Of a DNA stretch of 64,000 nucleotides, positions 47,774 to 56,586 are shown in pieces (positions within the stretch are counted from its first letter, which is position 1; each line of letters starts with the position of its first letter). The translations under genes and the position numbers were made by a program. The stretch spans positions 124,001 through 188,000 of the forward strand of contig CAZGFD010000005.1 in NCBI GenBank assembly GCA_964525045.1, read 5' to 3'. Under the pieces are notes generated by a model that saw only the letters and a list, made by a program, of their open reading frames with translations, did not search any database and had not been told where the DNA came from. This stretch comes from G020348185 sp964525045. GTDB taxonomy: Bacteria; Nitrospirota; Nitrospiria; Nitrospirales; UBA8639.

Positions 47774-48657
47774 AATACGCCTTTTTTCCCGGATGCGTCT
47801 CTAAAGGTGCGTGCCCCGAGCTTTACCAATCAGTCATGAAGGTATATCCAAAGTTGGGCATCGAATTGGAAGAAATGACCACAGCCTCCTGTACCGGTGC
47901 CGGGGTCCTGCAGGAAAAGGATCAGAGATTAGGCGATACACTGAACGCCCGTACCTTTGCCCTTGCAGAACGCAAAGGCCTCCCCATCATGACCATCTGT
48001 AGTACGTGTCAAGGCGTGATGAGTCAGGCGAATCGACGTTTGACGACTGACCCGAACTATATGGCTGAAATCAATCAAGTATTGAAGGAAGAGGGCCTCG
48101 CCTATCGTGGCACGACCAACATCCGACATTTCGTGTGGATTCTCTTAGAAGACGTGGGGGAAGACGAACTCAGGAAGCACATTAGGAAACCTCTAAGGGG
48201 CCTTCGTGCTGCACCGTTTTACGGATGCTATCTTCAGCGTCCCACTGAGGCCTTAGGCTTTGAACAGCACCCAGACAGGCCCCAGGCGTTGGAGCGAGTG
48301 ATTGAGATTCTAGGAGCGGAGGTGGTCGACTTTCCCGGAAAGAGTCGTTGCTGCGGATTCCCGATTCTTACCATCAATGAACCCAATTCCCTGACCATGG
48401 TCGCCACCCACACCTCTGACGCCAAAGCCCATGGTGCCGACATTATGGTCACCCCCTGCCCACTCTGCCATCTTAACTTGGATGGCATGCAAACCAAGGC
48501 CGCCCAACAACACAACAGCGCCATCGATCTTCCCATTTTCCATCTCCCACAACTCCTTGGACTCGCTATGGGAATGGATACGAGATCCCTTGGCTTACAA
48601 CGAAATATTATTTCGCCTGAGGCTGCCCTTGCTAAGACTGGCGTAGGACTGCAATAG
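47770..48657 (+). CDS. sdhE: HdrB/SdhE-like CCG-domain membrane-anchor subunit
   Basis: ATG at 47770 overlaps the sdhB stop (ATGA); the longer frame from 47410 is not used. The 295-residue protein has a degenerate first CCG domain (CTGAGVLQ, CSTCQGVMSQAN) and a full second one (RCCGFPILTINEP, CPLCHLNLD), as in heterodisulfide reductase subunit B and SdhE. In type E succinate:quinone reductases, this Cys-rich subunit replaces the usual membrane cytochrome b anchor. No SdhC/D-like helical gene is adjacent, consistent with that type. Confidence 0.85.
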   Translation: MKYAFFPGCVSKGACPELYQSVMKVYPKLGIELEEMTTASCTGAGVLQEKDQRLGDTLNARTFALAERKGLPIMTICSTCQGVMSQANRRLTTDPNYMAEINQVLKEEGLAYRGTTNIRHFVWILLEDVGEDELRKHIRKPLRGLRAAPFYGCYLQRPTEALGFEQHPDRPQALERVIEILGAEVVDFPGKSRCCGFPILTINEPNSLTMVATHTSDAKAHGADIMVTPCPLCHLNLDGMQTKAAQQHNSAIDLPIFHLPQLLGLAMGMDTRSLGLQRNIISPEAALAKTGVGLQ

Positions 48658-48705
48658 ATATTGAGAGGGCAGAGATTCACAACCATGACTTCTGGAGTAT
48701 GATAA

Positions 48706-49137
48706 ATGCAATTTGATCCGGCGATAGCAGCTCAACAGGCTCTCCACCGCGCTGAAGAAAATGGAGAACTGGCCACGTTCCAGAATGAGGTCATCGAGGC
48801 CGAAGAAATTTTTTCCACGGAAGCCGGCTCCGTTGCCAAGCAAGCCTATGAAAAACTTCAACAAATAGGTGAAAGCCTTCCCAACGCGTTCAGGTTTCAA
48901 GAATTTCTCATTTACATCACCTGGCAACAAGTCACTGAAGAGACCATTCCCCAGCATTTCCAAAAAGGATTGGAGTTATGCGATCGATTTCTGGAGCATT
49001 TCGGGAGGGAAATTGAAGGCACCGAAACGGATCAACAAATAACGGATATTCGAAAATCCTTTCTGGGCGGATTGGGGGTCGATGAGGAAGAACATGTCCC
49101 GGAACATGATGAAGATGCCTTTGCTGGAGGAGACTAG
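48706..49137 (+). CDS. Acidic helical hypothetical protein
   Basis: GGAG precedes the ATG by 8 bases. The 143-residue product is acidic, mostly helical by composition (QQALHRAEENGELATFQNEVIEAEEIF), with no Cys cluster and no signal. It closes the gltA-sdhABE run on the same strand, 48 bp after sdhE, and could belong to that unit. Family not recognised. Confidence 0.6.
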   Translation: MQFDPAIAAQQALHRAEENGELATFQNEVIEAEEIFSTEAGSVAKQAYEKLQQIGESLPNAFRFQEFLIYITWQQVTEETIPQHFQKGLELCDRFLEHFGREIEGTETDQQITDIRKSFLGGLGVDEEEHVPEHDEDAFAGGD

Positions 49138-49350
49138 ATGAATCAACCAACCTGGCAATACCGACTCTAGTTCGTTCGTTCTTTTTCAAGATGATAAGAA
49201 TATCGGATATCCAACAGGGAATAAAAAATGTCGAAGGGAAGAGAGTTGGATATGCCTTGTTCCTGATTCGATATTTCTTCCAAGGGAGTACGGTTTTTTG
49301 TTAATTTATCGATTCAAGAATTGAAAAAACGGTCTGGAGGGCTAGTCACA

Positions 49351-50124
49351 ATGGAGGAGCGGGAATACCAGGAAGGTGAGATCATTCTGAAACAAGGCGA
49401 TCCGAGTGATTTCGTCTTGCGCATTATGATCGGAGAAGTGGAAGTCTACACAGAAAAAGACGGCCATGAGGTCGTCCTGGGAACCGTTAAAAACAACGAT
49501 TTCCTTGGTGAAATGGGCGCAATCGAACGTCGCCCCCGCAGCGCCAGCGCCCGCGCCAAAACCAAAGTGACCGCCATATTTTTTGAACGGTGGGAATTTT
49601 TGCGACTGATGAGTGAAGAAGCCTCGTCCGCCTATCGAATTATAGTCCGCCTCAGTGAGCGATTGCGAGCGGTCAACGAGAAGTTGGCTGAGGAGACCGT
49701 CCTGTACGAAGAGCAAACGACCGATGATCTGAAGGCGGGTGAGACACTTCGTCTCCGGCTCTTTTCACCCTCCGAATCCCTTCGCCCCTATATTCCCCAA
49801 GAAGGTATTTCCATTACCAAGTTTCCTTTTACCGTCGGACGTTCTGCGGACGGTTCACCATCCCCCCCAACATCGGAAACGGAACTGATTCTGCCTGATT
49901 CCCAACCCTATCGATTGTCTCCTCAACATTTTTCCTTGGATGACACCCCGGCGGGGTACGTGGTGAAAGACTGGGGAAGTACCCTGGGGACAGAGGTCAA
50001 TGGGGAGTTTTTAGGTGAAGCTTTCGGACATGACCGGACAATTTTAAAAAAAGGTGAGAACCTCATCATTGCCGGCGGAATACAATCTCCTTTTGTGTTT
50101 AAAGTTTTTTTGGAACACGTGTAA
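49351..50124 (+). CDS. Cyclic nucleotide-binding plus FHA domain protein
   Basis: ATG at 49351 is preceded by GGAGGG 10 bases upstream; the TTG 30 bp earlier is unlikely. The about 257-residue protein has a CNB domain (residues about 1-115) with an intact phosphate-binding cassette (FLGEMGAIERRPRSASARA) and a C-terminal FHA domain (about 150-255) with VGRSADGS, LSPQHF and DWGSTLGTEVNG. It should bind cAMP/cGMP and a phospho-Thr partner, linking a nucleotide signal to Ser/Thr phosphorylation. No kinase gene is adjacent. Confidence 0.85.
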   Translation: MEEREYQEGEIILKQGDPSDFVLRIMIGEVEVYTEKDGHEVVLGTVKNNDFLGEMGAIERRPRSASARAKTKVTAIFFERWEFLRLMSEEASSAYRIIVRLSERLRAVNEKLAEETVLYEEQTTDDLKAGETLRLRLFSPSESLRPYIPQEGISITKFPFTVGRSADGSPSPPTSETELILPDSQPYRLSPQHFSLDDTPAGYVVKDWGSTLGTEVNGEFLGEAFGHDRTILKKGENLIIAGGIQSPFVFKVFLEHV

Positions 50125-50302
50125 GGTGCGCAGGATCTTTGAAGGTAAGACCTTCATGATCCAAAACTTCAATTTATTATTACCCATTCCGAGCCAGAGC
50201 TTTGGGTTCCCACTCACGAACTTTTAACCTCTTCATCCTAAACAGAAATTGCTGCACGGAATTGGTTGGATGACACAATCTGATTCGCAGAAGGAACACC
50301 TT

Positions 50303-50890
50303 ATGGACGTTTTTAATAAACCAACCACCGTTGATGAGAATATCGTTGAGAATCTTGGTCCCTTAACCCCTCTAGCTGGCAACTGGGAAGGCGAAGAAGG
50401 AAGAGATATTTCTCCTTCCAGGCTTGGCCCTTTGGAAACAAAATTTCGAGAACGCCTCACGTGTGAACCAATGGGTCCGGTGGTAAACGGCCACCAGGTC
50501 TTGTACGGATTACGATACACAACGGTCGCCTGGCCTTTGGGCCAAGGAAAGCCATTTCATGAAGAGGTCGGATATTGGTTGTGGGATGCCAGATCCCAAC
50601 ATGTCATGCGATGCTTTATCGTCCCGCGAGGCGTGACGATTCAGGCCGGCGGCCAAGCCGACGCACAAGCCATCAAATTCGAATTGGGTTCGGAGGTAGG
50701 ATCTGAAACCTACGGGATCACCTCGAATCCATTTCTGGATCAAACCTTCAAAACGGTATCTTTCAAAGTCATGGTTACCATCCATGATCACAATCGGTTC
50801 AGTTACTCCGAGGATACTCAGTTAAAAATCCACGGTCTGGCAGACATTTTTCATCACACCGATCAGAATACACTCGTGCGAACTGGATGA
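50303..50890 (+). CDS. Nitrobindin-like heme beta-barrel protein
   Basis: GAAGGA stands 7 bases before the ATG at 50303; the ATG at 50270 is an alternative. The product of about 195 residues begins PLAGNWEGEEGRD, the hallmark GxWxGxG of nitrobindin/THAP4-like heme-binding beta-barrels, and continues with barrel strands (VGYWLWDARSQHVMRCFIVPRG, FSYSEDTQLKI). The His in the C-terminal DIFHHTDQNTL segment is the candidate heme ligand. Such proteins bind and isomerise peroxynitrite or carry lipids. It lies just after the CNB-FHA gene. Confidence 0.75.
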   Translation: MDVFNKPTTVDENIVENLGPLTPLAGNWEGEEGRDISPSRLGPLETKFRERLTCEPMGPVVNGHQVLYGLRYTTVAWPLGQGKPFHEEVGYWLWDARSQHVMRCFIVPRGVTIQAGGQADAQAIKFELGSEVGSETYGITSNPFLDQTFKTVSFKVMVTIHDHNRFSYSEDTQLKIHGLADIFHHTDQNTLVRTG

Positions 50891-50918
50891 TCGTGATTCG
50901 AACGGCGAAGATCCCCGT

Positions 50919-51284
50919 GTGGGTAATCCAGTGAATCATTCAAGTATAGACCTGACGTATTTCAAAGAAAAATTGCTCACTCTTAGAACGCAGCTCTTGC
51001 AAGTGGAGTCATCCGGAAATGAAGCAGCACAAATCGTAGAGCTTGACCAATCCAAGGTTGGGCGTGTCTCTAGAATGGATGCCCTTCAAAGTCAGGCGAT
51101 GGCCAAAGAGGCCCAGAATCGGAGGACCCTTCAATTGCAACGTATTACCGGCGCACTTCAAAGAATTAATAAAGGGACCTATGGCTTGTGCGCTCGTTGT
51201 GAAGAGGAGATTGACCCAAAGCGCCTTGATCTTGATCCAACAGCCGTTTTGTGCATACGTTGTGCCAATAAGAGAGAGGAATAA
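50919..51284 (+). CDS. DksA/TraR-type zinc-finger regulator
   Basis: A 121-residue protein with a coiled-coil N-terminal part (residues about 10-80) and a C4 zinc finger at the end (CARCEEEIDP, then CIRCANK). DksA-type proteins enter the RNA polymerase secondary channel and modulate transcription, often with ppGpp. Start is GTG at 50919; a second GTG (50931) is possible because the ribosome site is weak. The coiled coil lacks an obvious DxxDxA loop, so full DksA function is uncertain. Confidence 0.8.
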   Translation: MGNPVNHSSIDLTYFKEKLLTLRTQLLQVESSGNEAAQIVELDQSKVGRVSRMDALQSQAMAKEAQNRRTLQLQRITGALQRINKGTYGLCARCEEEIDPKRLDLDPTAVLCIRCANKREE

Positions 51285-51310
51285 GCTGCCCTCTGCCAGG
51301 GAAGGATTTC

Positions 51311-51334
51311 AAATCTCAGATCTCAAATCTCAGA
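51311..51334. repeat. Intergenic repeat of the AATCTCAAA type
   Basis: Three units of the word AAATCTCAGA/TCTCAAATCT in a 24-bp run, between the DksA-type and methyltransferase genes. It matches words at 30219-30301. Confidence 0.5.
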
Positions 51335-51345
51335 AAGAGATTAAA

Positions 51346-52005
51346 TTGAACATCCATACCGGCAGGTGTCCATTATGCCATGCGGAAGATATCCACGAGA
51401 CTTACCACCGGGATTCCCATCGGGACTACCACCGGTGCCCTATCTGTCAGTTAGTATTTGTCCCGCCTGACCAATATCTCTCTCCTCAACAAGAACGGGG
51501 TCAATACGACCTGCACCAAAATTCTCCCGAGGATCAGGGCTATCGGCAATTTCTCAGCCGGCTCTTCCTGCCCATGCAAGAACGGTTGTCACCCGGGAGT
51601 CATGGCCTGGACTTTGGCTCTGGGCCCGGCCCGACTCTTTCAGTCATGTTTCAGGAAGCCGGTCATTCCATGGTGTTGTATGACCATTTTTATGCCCACG
51701 ACCTTTCAGTCTTCACATATCAATATGACTTTATTACCGCCACCGAAGTCCTCGAACACCTCCACCACCCCCACCATGAACTGAATCGCTTGTGGGAACG
51801 TCTGAAACCAGGGGGATCCCTGGGAATCATGACCAAGCTCACCCCAGATCGAGCGTCGTTCCCCAAATGGCACTATAAAAACGATCCGACACATGTCTGC
51901 TTCTACTCACGTTCAACCTTTCAATGGTTGGCGACCCGGTGGAACTCCAATCTGACGTTCTTAGACCCTGATGTCATGATGTTTTTTAAAGAGCCTCTTT
52001 CATAG
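51346..52005 (+). CDS. Zinc-ribbon SAM-dependent methyltransferase
   Basis: The best start is the TTG at 51346, after the repeat. The 219-residue protein begins with a zinc ribbon (CPLCHAEDI and CPICQLVF) and continues with a class I methyltransferase fold: LDFGSGPGP as the SAM motif, TATEVLEHLHHP as the post-motif II, and LKPGGSLGIMTK. The fusion of ribbon and methyltransferase is common in Nitrospira-like genomes and elsewhere for small-molecule or protein methylation. Substrate unknown. Confidence 0.75.
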   Translation: MNIHTGRCPLCHAEDIHETYHRDSHRDYHRCPICQLVFVPPDQYLSPQQERGQYDLHQNSPEDQGYRQFLSRLFLPMQERLSPGSHGLDFGSGPGPTLSVMFQEAGHSMVLYDHFYAHDLSVFTYQYDFITATEVLEHLHHPHHELNRLWERLKPGGSLGIMTKLTPDRASFPKWHYKNDPTHVCFYSRSTFQWLATRWNSNLTFLDPDVMMFFKEPLS

Positions 52006-52019
52006 CCGGGTGACCTGTT

Positions 52020-53327
52020 ATGCGCACGGAAGTGGATATCGCCATCGTTGGGGCCGGCGCTGCCGGTTTGGCTGCTGGGATTTTTGCAGCTCAAACACGA
52101 CCCAACCTGAGAATAGCTATTCTAGATGGAGCCCGCACAATCGGCGCCAAAATTTTGGTATCGGGCGGGGGACGCTGCAACGTCACTCACAAACGGGTGA
52201 CTCCATCTGACTTTCACGCTCCCCGCCGGATAGTTGAAAAAATCCTTCGGCAATTTGATGAGCGCGAGGTGTTGGGCTGGTTCGAATCACTGGGGGTTCC
52301 CATGAAAGAGGAGCTCACCGGAAAACTTTTTCCCGTAAGCAATAAGGCACGGACGGTTCTTGAGGCTCTTATTCATCGCTGCCGTGAACTCGGCGTGCAA
52401 TTGAAGACCCAAATTCGAGTCAAGGAAATTGCTGCTACCCAGACCGGATTTGAAATTATTCATGAGAAAGGTCAACTTCAGGCCCGACGAGTGATTATGG
52501 CCACTGGAGGGCAATCCCTGCCGAAATCCGGATCTAACGGGCACGGGTGGTCGATGGTCCGCCAATTGGGCCACACGGTAACGGCGACCTATCCCGCCCT
52601 TGTTCCCTTAATTTTACATGAAACATTTTTTCATCGAGGACTATCCGGCATCTCGCACGAAGCCACCTTGACCTCACGGGTTGGGAATGTGATCGTCGAC
52701 CGTCGCACGGGTTATTTGCTCTGGACCCACTTTGGCATGAGTGGGCCCGTGGTCTTGGACGCCAGTCGTTTCTGGGCTATCGCCAAGGGCCAAGGCCGAA
52801 AGGCCATGGTATCCCTTTCTTTTTTTCCTGGAAAAACTTTTGAACATGTCGACCGATGGTTATCCGATGCCGCCCGCCTTCCTGGTAATAAAAGGGTGCT
52901 AACCATTCTTTCCGACCAAATACCCAATCGGGTAGTGAAAGCCCTGTGCACTCACGTGGATTGCTTGCAAACAACACCTTGCAGCAGAATTCACTCAGGA
53001 GCAAGATCTTGTGATATCGGAACCATGGCTCTGAATAAGTTACCTCGTCCACAACGCCGTGCCTTGGTGCAAGCTCTCACCGATCTACCTTTACCGGTAG
53101 TCGGAACTCGCGGTTGGAACTATGCGGAAGTCACAACCGGAGGAATCCCTCTCGCCGAGATCAATCCCCATTCAATGACTTCTCGTAAAGTGCCTGGCTT
53201 ATACCTCATTGGAGAAATGTTAGATTGTGATGGCCGAATTGGCGGGTTCAATTTCCAATGGGCATGGACGACCGGGCACATAGCAGGATGTCAGGCTGCT
53301 CAAAGTCTCGGAACAAATCCTGATTAA
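52020..53327 (+). CDS. HI0933/YhiN-type flavoprotein
   Basis: A 435-residue FAD-dependent oxidoreductase with dinucleotide motif IAIVGAGAAGLAAGIFAA, the family block ISGGGRCNVTH (here VSGGGRCNVTHKR), YLLWTHFGMSGPVVLDAS and the C-terminal GEMLDCDGRIGGFNFQWAWTTG. These proteins are widespread, bind FAD and have no assigned substrate. It lies 15 bp after the methyltransferase. Confidence 0.9.
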   Translation: MRTEVDIAIVGAGAAGLAAGIFAAQTRPNLRIAILDGARTIGAKILVSGGGRCNVTHKRVTPSDFHAPRRIVEKILRQFDEREVLGWFESLGVPMKEELTGKLFPVSNKARTVLEALIHRCRELGVQLKTQIRVKEIAATQTGFEIIHEKGQLQARRVIMATGGQSLPKSGSNGHGWSMVRQLGHTVTATYPALVPLILHETFFHRGLSGISHEATLTSRVGNVIVDRRTGYLLWTHFGMSGPVVLDASRFWAIAKGQGRKAMVSLSFFPGKTFEHVDRWLSDAARLPGNKRVLTILSDQIPNRVVKALCTHVDCLQTTPCSRIHSGARSCDIGTMALNKLPRPQRRALVQALTDLPLPVVGTRGWNYAEVTTGGIPLAEINPHSMTSRKVPGLYLIGEMLDCDGRIGGFNFQWAWTTGHIAGCQAAQSLGTNPD

Positions 53328-53470
53328 TACCAGTCACCCGGAAATCGATAAAAACTCTCTATTCCAATCTTTGGTGGTTGACATTCATTGGCCTTTTGCT
53401 TACCAATGTTCCATTAGGTTCTGAGAAATGACGTATTCGATAAGGTGAACGCATCAAAAACCCAAGGAAC

Positions 53471-54253
53471 ATGAGCCAGTATATTTTCGAACCGAATAGG
53501 GAGGACAAAGAACTTCACCGCTTGCGACTGATTGAAGCTGCAAGGGATCCTTCGACAACCCAACTCCTCCACCGGTCCGGAATACAGGCAGGGTGGAAAT
53601 GTCTGGAAATAGGCCCGGGGGCAGGCTCGATGTTGAGGTGGATAGGCGGGAAAGTGGGGAAATCCGGGGTGGTGATTGGAGTGGACAAAAACCCCATATA
53701 CCTTCGGGAATTTTCTTCTCCGCCTTACGATATCCGGAAGGGAGATTTCCTTGAGGTTGACATAGACGGACTCCTCAATCTTGTTTATGGTCGATATTTT
53801 CTCATTCACAATCGAAATAAGTTGGAGTACTTGCGGAAAATTCATGCATTGATAAAACCTGAGGGCTATGCCGTCTTGGAAGAGCCTGATTTCACCTCAG
53901 CCAAATTGTTAAATGATGATTCGGATTCATCCCAATATCGGGTAAATTCTGCCATCTGTAAGATGTTCCTGGATTATGGCTTGGATCCCGGTTACGGGCT
54001 TTGCCTGCCCCAAAATCTTCGCGCAGCGGGATTTCAAATTGTCGAGACCCAATCCACTATCCATTTATGCGAGGGGAAATCTCCTATTGCCAACCTGATG
54101 GGTGAGTCTGCTCTCGTATTAAGCCAGGAATATCGGAAGACCGGCGAGGCCACCGCGCATGATATTCACCAGTACGTGGCGAACGCGAAGAACCAGGAAT
54201 TTTGGTCCGTCTATTACTCCACCATATCCGTCATCGCCCAACCTACCAGGTGA
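53471..54253 (+). CDS. SAM-dependent methyltransferase
   Basis: A 260-residue class I methyltransferase with the SAM motif LEIGPGAGSMLRW, the acidic strand end GVDKNP and the post-motif region VLEEPDFTSAK. It resembles ubiquinone/small-molecule type methyltransferases in the wide MT11 class. Neighbours do not set the substrate. ATG at 53471 has AAGGAACATGAG upstream. Confidence 0.8.
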   Translation: MSQYIFEPNREDKELHRLRLIEAARDPSTTQLLHRSGIQAGWKCLEIGPGAGSMLRWIGGKVGKSGVVIGVDKNPIYLREFSSPPYDIRKGDFLEVDIDGLLNLVYGRYFLIHNRNKLEYLRKIHALIKPEGYAVLEEPDFTSAKLLNDDSDSSQYRVNSAICKMFLDYGLDPGYGLCLPQNLRAAGFQIVETQSTIHLCEGKSPIANLMGESALVLSQEYRKTGEATAHDIHQYVANAKNQEFWSVYYSTISVIAQPTR

Positions 54254-54304
54254 CTGGCCCCAAGGGGGTTCGTCTTCACTAGTCAAAATTGGAAAGAATA
54301 CACC

Positions 54305-54718
54305 CTATCGACTCCGGGACTCCGGCCCATTATCCATTAAGTCTTTCTTTTCGTGGTCAGAGCTGATCTGAGTTTTCCGGTTTCCTGAGCAGGGATACCG
54401 CTCCATGAGACCCAATAAACCGGAGACCGCAATGGTGATATCGTCTTGGGGGCCAAAGAGATCATTGGACGAAAAGACTAAAAGATCTCGTCCAAACAGC
54501 ACAACCTTATCGGGAATGCAGTAGAGGGGTTCTTGGCCCTGACGCTGGAGTTTTGCATTCACAATCTGAAAACCATCCACGACTCCATCAAGATAAATCC
54601 TTTGGGCCCATGGGGTCATGCCCTTAACAGACAAAGGGGGTTGGGAAATTTCTTGAGGAAAAGCCGGGCTCGCGAGCGGCCCGAAAACAATCACGATGAA
54701 AGCTATTCGACTGAACAT
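54305..54718 (-). CDS. Rap1a/Tai-like secreted small protein
   Basis: A 137-residue protein with signal peptide (cut near PAFPQE) and a short Cys-containing domain (YLDGVVDGFQIVNAKL, PLYCIPDKVVLFGRD, LLGLMERYPC), similar in its YLxGxxDG and CIP patterns to Rap1a/Tai-type T6SS immunity proteins. No T6SS effector is adjacent, so this is probably a structural relative rather than an immunity gene. Its C-terminal tail is charged and repeats polar residues. Confidence 0.5.
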   Translation of the reverse strand: MFSRIAFIVIVFGPLASPAFPQEISQPPLSVKGMTPWAQRIYLDGVVDGFQIVNAKLQRQGQEPLYCIPDKVVLFGRDLLVFSSNDLFGPQDDITIAVSGLLGLMERYPCSGNRKTQISSDHEKKDLMDNGPESRSR

Positions 54719-54751
54719 GATTCGTTTCTCCTCTCACAGCCGAATGAACTA

Positions 54752-54875
54752 GCAGGATGTTGAAAAAGTCCGCCAGCGGCGTTCTCGGCCCTTTGTCGTG
54801 CTCACGTACTCCATGTACGCTCCGCTCGCCAAAGGGCCTGCGGCCTTGCTGAACGGGCCTTTTTGAACATCCTGC
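54752..54875. repeat. 124-bp palindromic MITE/REP-like element
   Basis: The ends are inverted repeats: GCAGGATGTTGAAAAAG at 54752-54768 and, reading inward from 54875, GCAGGATGTTCAAAAAGG. The interior is GC-rich with its own pairing around a central ACGTACTCCATGTACG. It sits between two minus-strand genes, and contains no frame. It looks like a non-autonomous palindromic element mobilised by a transposase in trans; similar ends would be expected elsewhere in the genome. Confidence 0.7.
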
Positions 54876-54949
54876 CAGGCTGATGTCGGTATAGAGGCTT
54901 GTCCCATATCGTTTAAAATTCTTGAAATGTTGAGTTGTTCAACAACCTG

Positions 54950-56299
54950 CTAGGTCGGATCTGGTGCTTCCTGAAACGGTGGGCCAAGCAAACGAAGGAA
55001 GGCACCCTCATGAATCATGAATCCACGCGATTCAAGTTCTTGCCTCGCTCGGTGAGTGAATTCCCCGGTGAGCCAGACTTCTAATCGTCTCACCCGGATC
55101 CGCGCCGAGGCCTCTTCAACAACGGCATCAGCAGCCTGGGCCACTTCACGAGTCCAGGGAAGTCGAAATACCGGAATGGTCGCGACTAATGCTCCGTCGT
55201 CCGTATGACCTAAAATCAGCCGGTCTTCAATGATGAAAAGCTTATCGATGGGAATCACGTTTTGATGGTAGTTCGCCATCATCTCAGCCAACCGCTGAAA
55301 GAACAGCGCTTCTTCTTCTTTGTTCGCTCGGAGGGCCACCCGAATGAACCCTTCACGATTTTTTGTTCCCTCCATTTCAACCAAGGCCTGCACTAATATC
55401 GTTTCGTGGCGGGGGGAATACCAAGGATGACTCAAAAATTTATCAATGAGGCCCTCATCCAAGTTCATTCCCTCCATGAGTTCTCGATTCATTCGTCTCA
55501 AGTCCTCAGGGGAGTTTTGTCGAAACACATCGTTCATTGCCGCACCAAAAAATGTTCCTGCCAAGGCAAAGCCGGCCGGACCAGTGATTGGCGTCAAGGC
55601 TAACTTGGTGCTCATTCCCCCGGCATAGCCTGCCAAGGCAACCTTATCAATTGCGGATTGCAACCTATCGTTCGAGGAGTAGGAATCAATTCCCAAATAA
55701 CTGGCGACCGAACGTTTGACCATGGAAAATCCTACTAATTCCTTCCCAGCACTTTCTTCAAACTTCCCCCGTTCCCCTACGACCATTTCAGCAATTCGCG
55801 TCATGGTCTTCCACATGCCCTTGGGCACACCCATGGCAGTATCTTTTGGTTCGGTGGCCATGTCCCAGATGAATCGAAAAGGACTGAGGAGGATATAAGC
55901 CGCGCCGAGACCGAAGGCTGCTGGGTGGCTTATTTCATGGACTTCCTTCAGTGCAAGAATTTCACGAATACGAATCTGGAGCAAATCCACTCCATTGGGT
56001 TCAAACCGTCCATATGGGGAATCAAGAGTAAATCGGTATGCGAGGCCATTGGGGGTGACCTTATCAAGAATCTGATAACCCTCCCCTTCAAATAATTCCG
56101 GGGGGAGAAGATCCCGAGCAGTCACGCCATCTAAAGTTTCAAATTCGCCTGATGGGGCTTGAACGGAAGGGAGCGGAGCGGATTCCTGGGTGTCGACTGT
56201 CCGCGACGCACATCCGGGATTTAAAAGAGGGCTAAGAAGCAGGATCATGGCTAATGGTAACCTTGCCCTGATCCATACTATGGAGTATGGACGCCTCAC
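54950..56299 (-). CDS. Lipoprotein, hypothetical
   Basis: The frame opens with GTG at 56299, with GGGGGG upstream, and encodes a 449-residue protein with a signal (LAMILLLSPLL) and lipobox NPGC (about residue 30). The mature part has a helical central segment (GYAGGMSTKLALTPITGPAGFALAGTFFGAAMN) with Gly/Ala-rich, possibly membrane-associating character, and a C-terminal strand-rich part. No family recognised. Position just beside the MITE. Confidence 0.6.
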   Translation of the reverse strand: MRRPYSIVWIRARLPLAMILLLSPLLNPGCASRTVDTQESAPLPSVQAPSGEFETLDGVTARDLLPPELFEGEGYQILDKVTPNGLAYRFTLDSPYGRFEPNGVDLLQIRIREILALKEVHEISHPAAFGLGAAYILLSPFRFIWDMATEPKDTAMGVPKGMWKTMTRIAEMVVGERGKFEESAGKELVGFSMVKRSVASYLGIDSYSSNDRLQSAIDKVALAGYAGGMSTKLALTPITGPAGFALAGTFFGAAMNDVFRQNSPEDLRRMNRELMEGMNLDEGLIDKFLSHPWYSPRHETILVQALVEMEGTKNREGFIRVALRANKEEEALFFQRLAEMMANYHQNVIPIDKLFIIEDRLILGHTDDGALVATIPVFRLPWTREVAQAADAVVEEASARIRVRRLEVWLTGEFTHRARQELESRGFMIHEGAFLRLLGPPFQEAPDPT

Positions 56300-56586
56300 G
56301 CTAACCCCCCAGACCTTAGAAAAAGTAAGGATTTTCTTTTCCCAGCTTGCCGTAACTCCAGCAAAAGTCTTTTAAGATCACCTAAAAGAGACTCCAATCT
56401 CTCTCAGGTCTAAACAATCATAATCCTCTTAGAGGTACATTGTCATTAAAATCCATAAAGGAAAATAAGTTCAAGGTCCGAAGCCGGTGAACCTGTAACT
56501 GTGAATATTACCTGTTAAATTGGCGCCTGAATCCCTATTGAGCTGTTGCAGGATGATTGCACAGGAAATGGATAATGGAGGTGTGA

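Noticed and set aside
54305..54718. T6SS immunity gene (Rap1a/Tai)
   Set aside because: Only a family-like pattern is seen; there is no effector or T6SS gene nearby, so it is reported as a secreted protein only.
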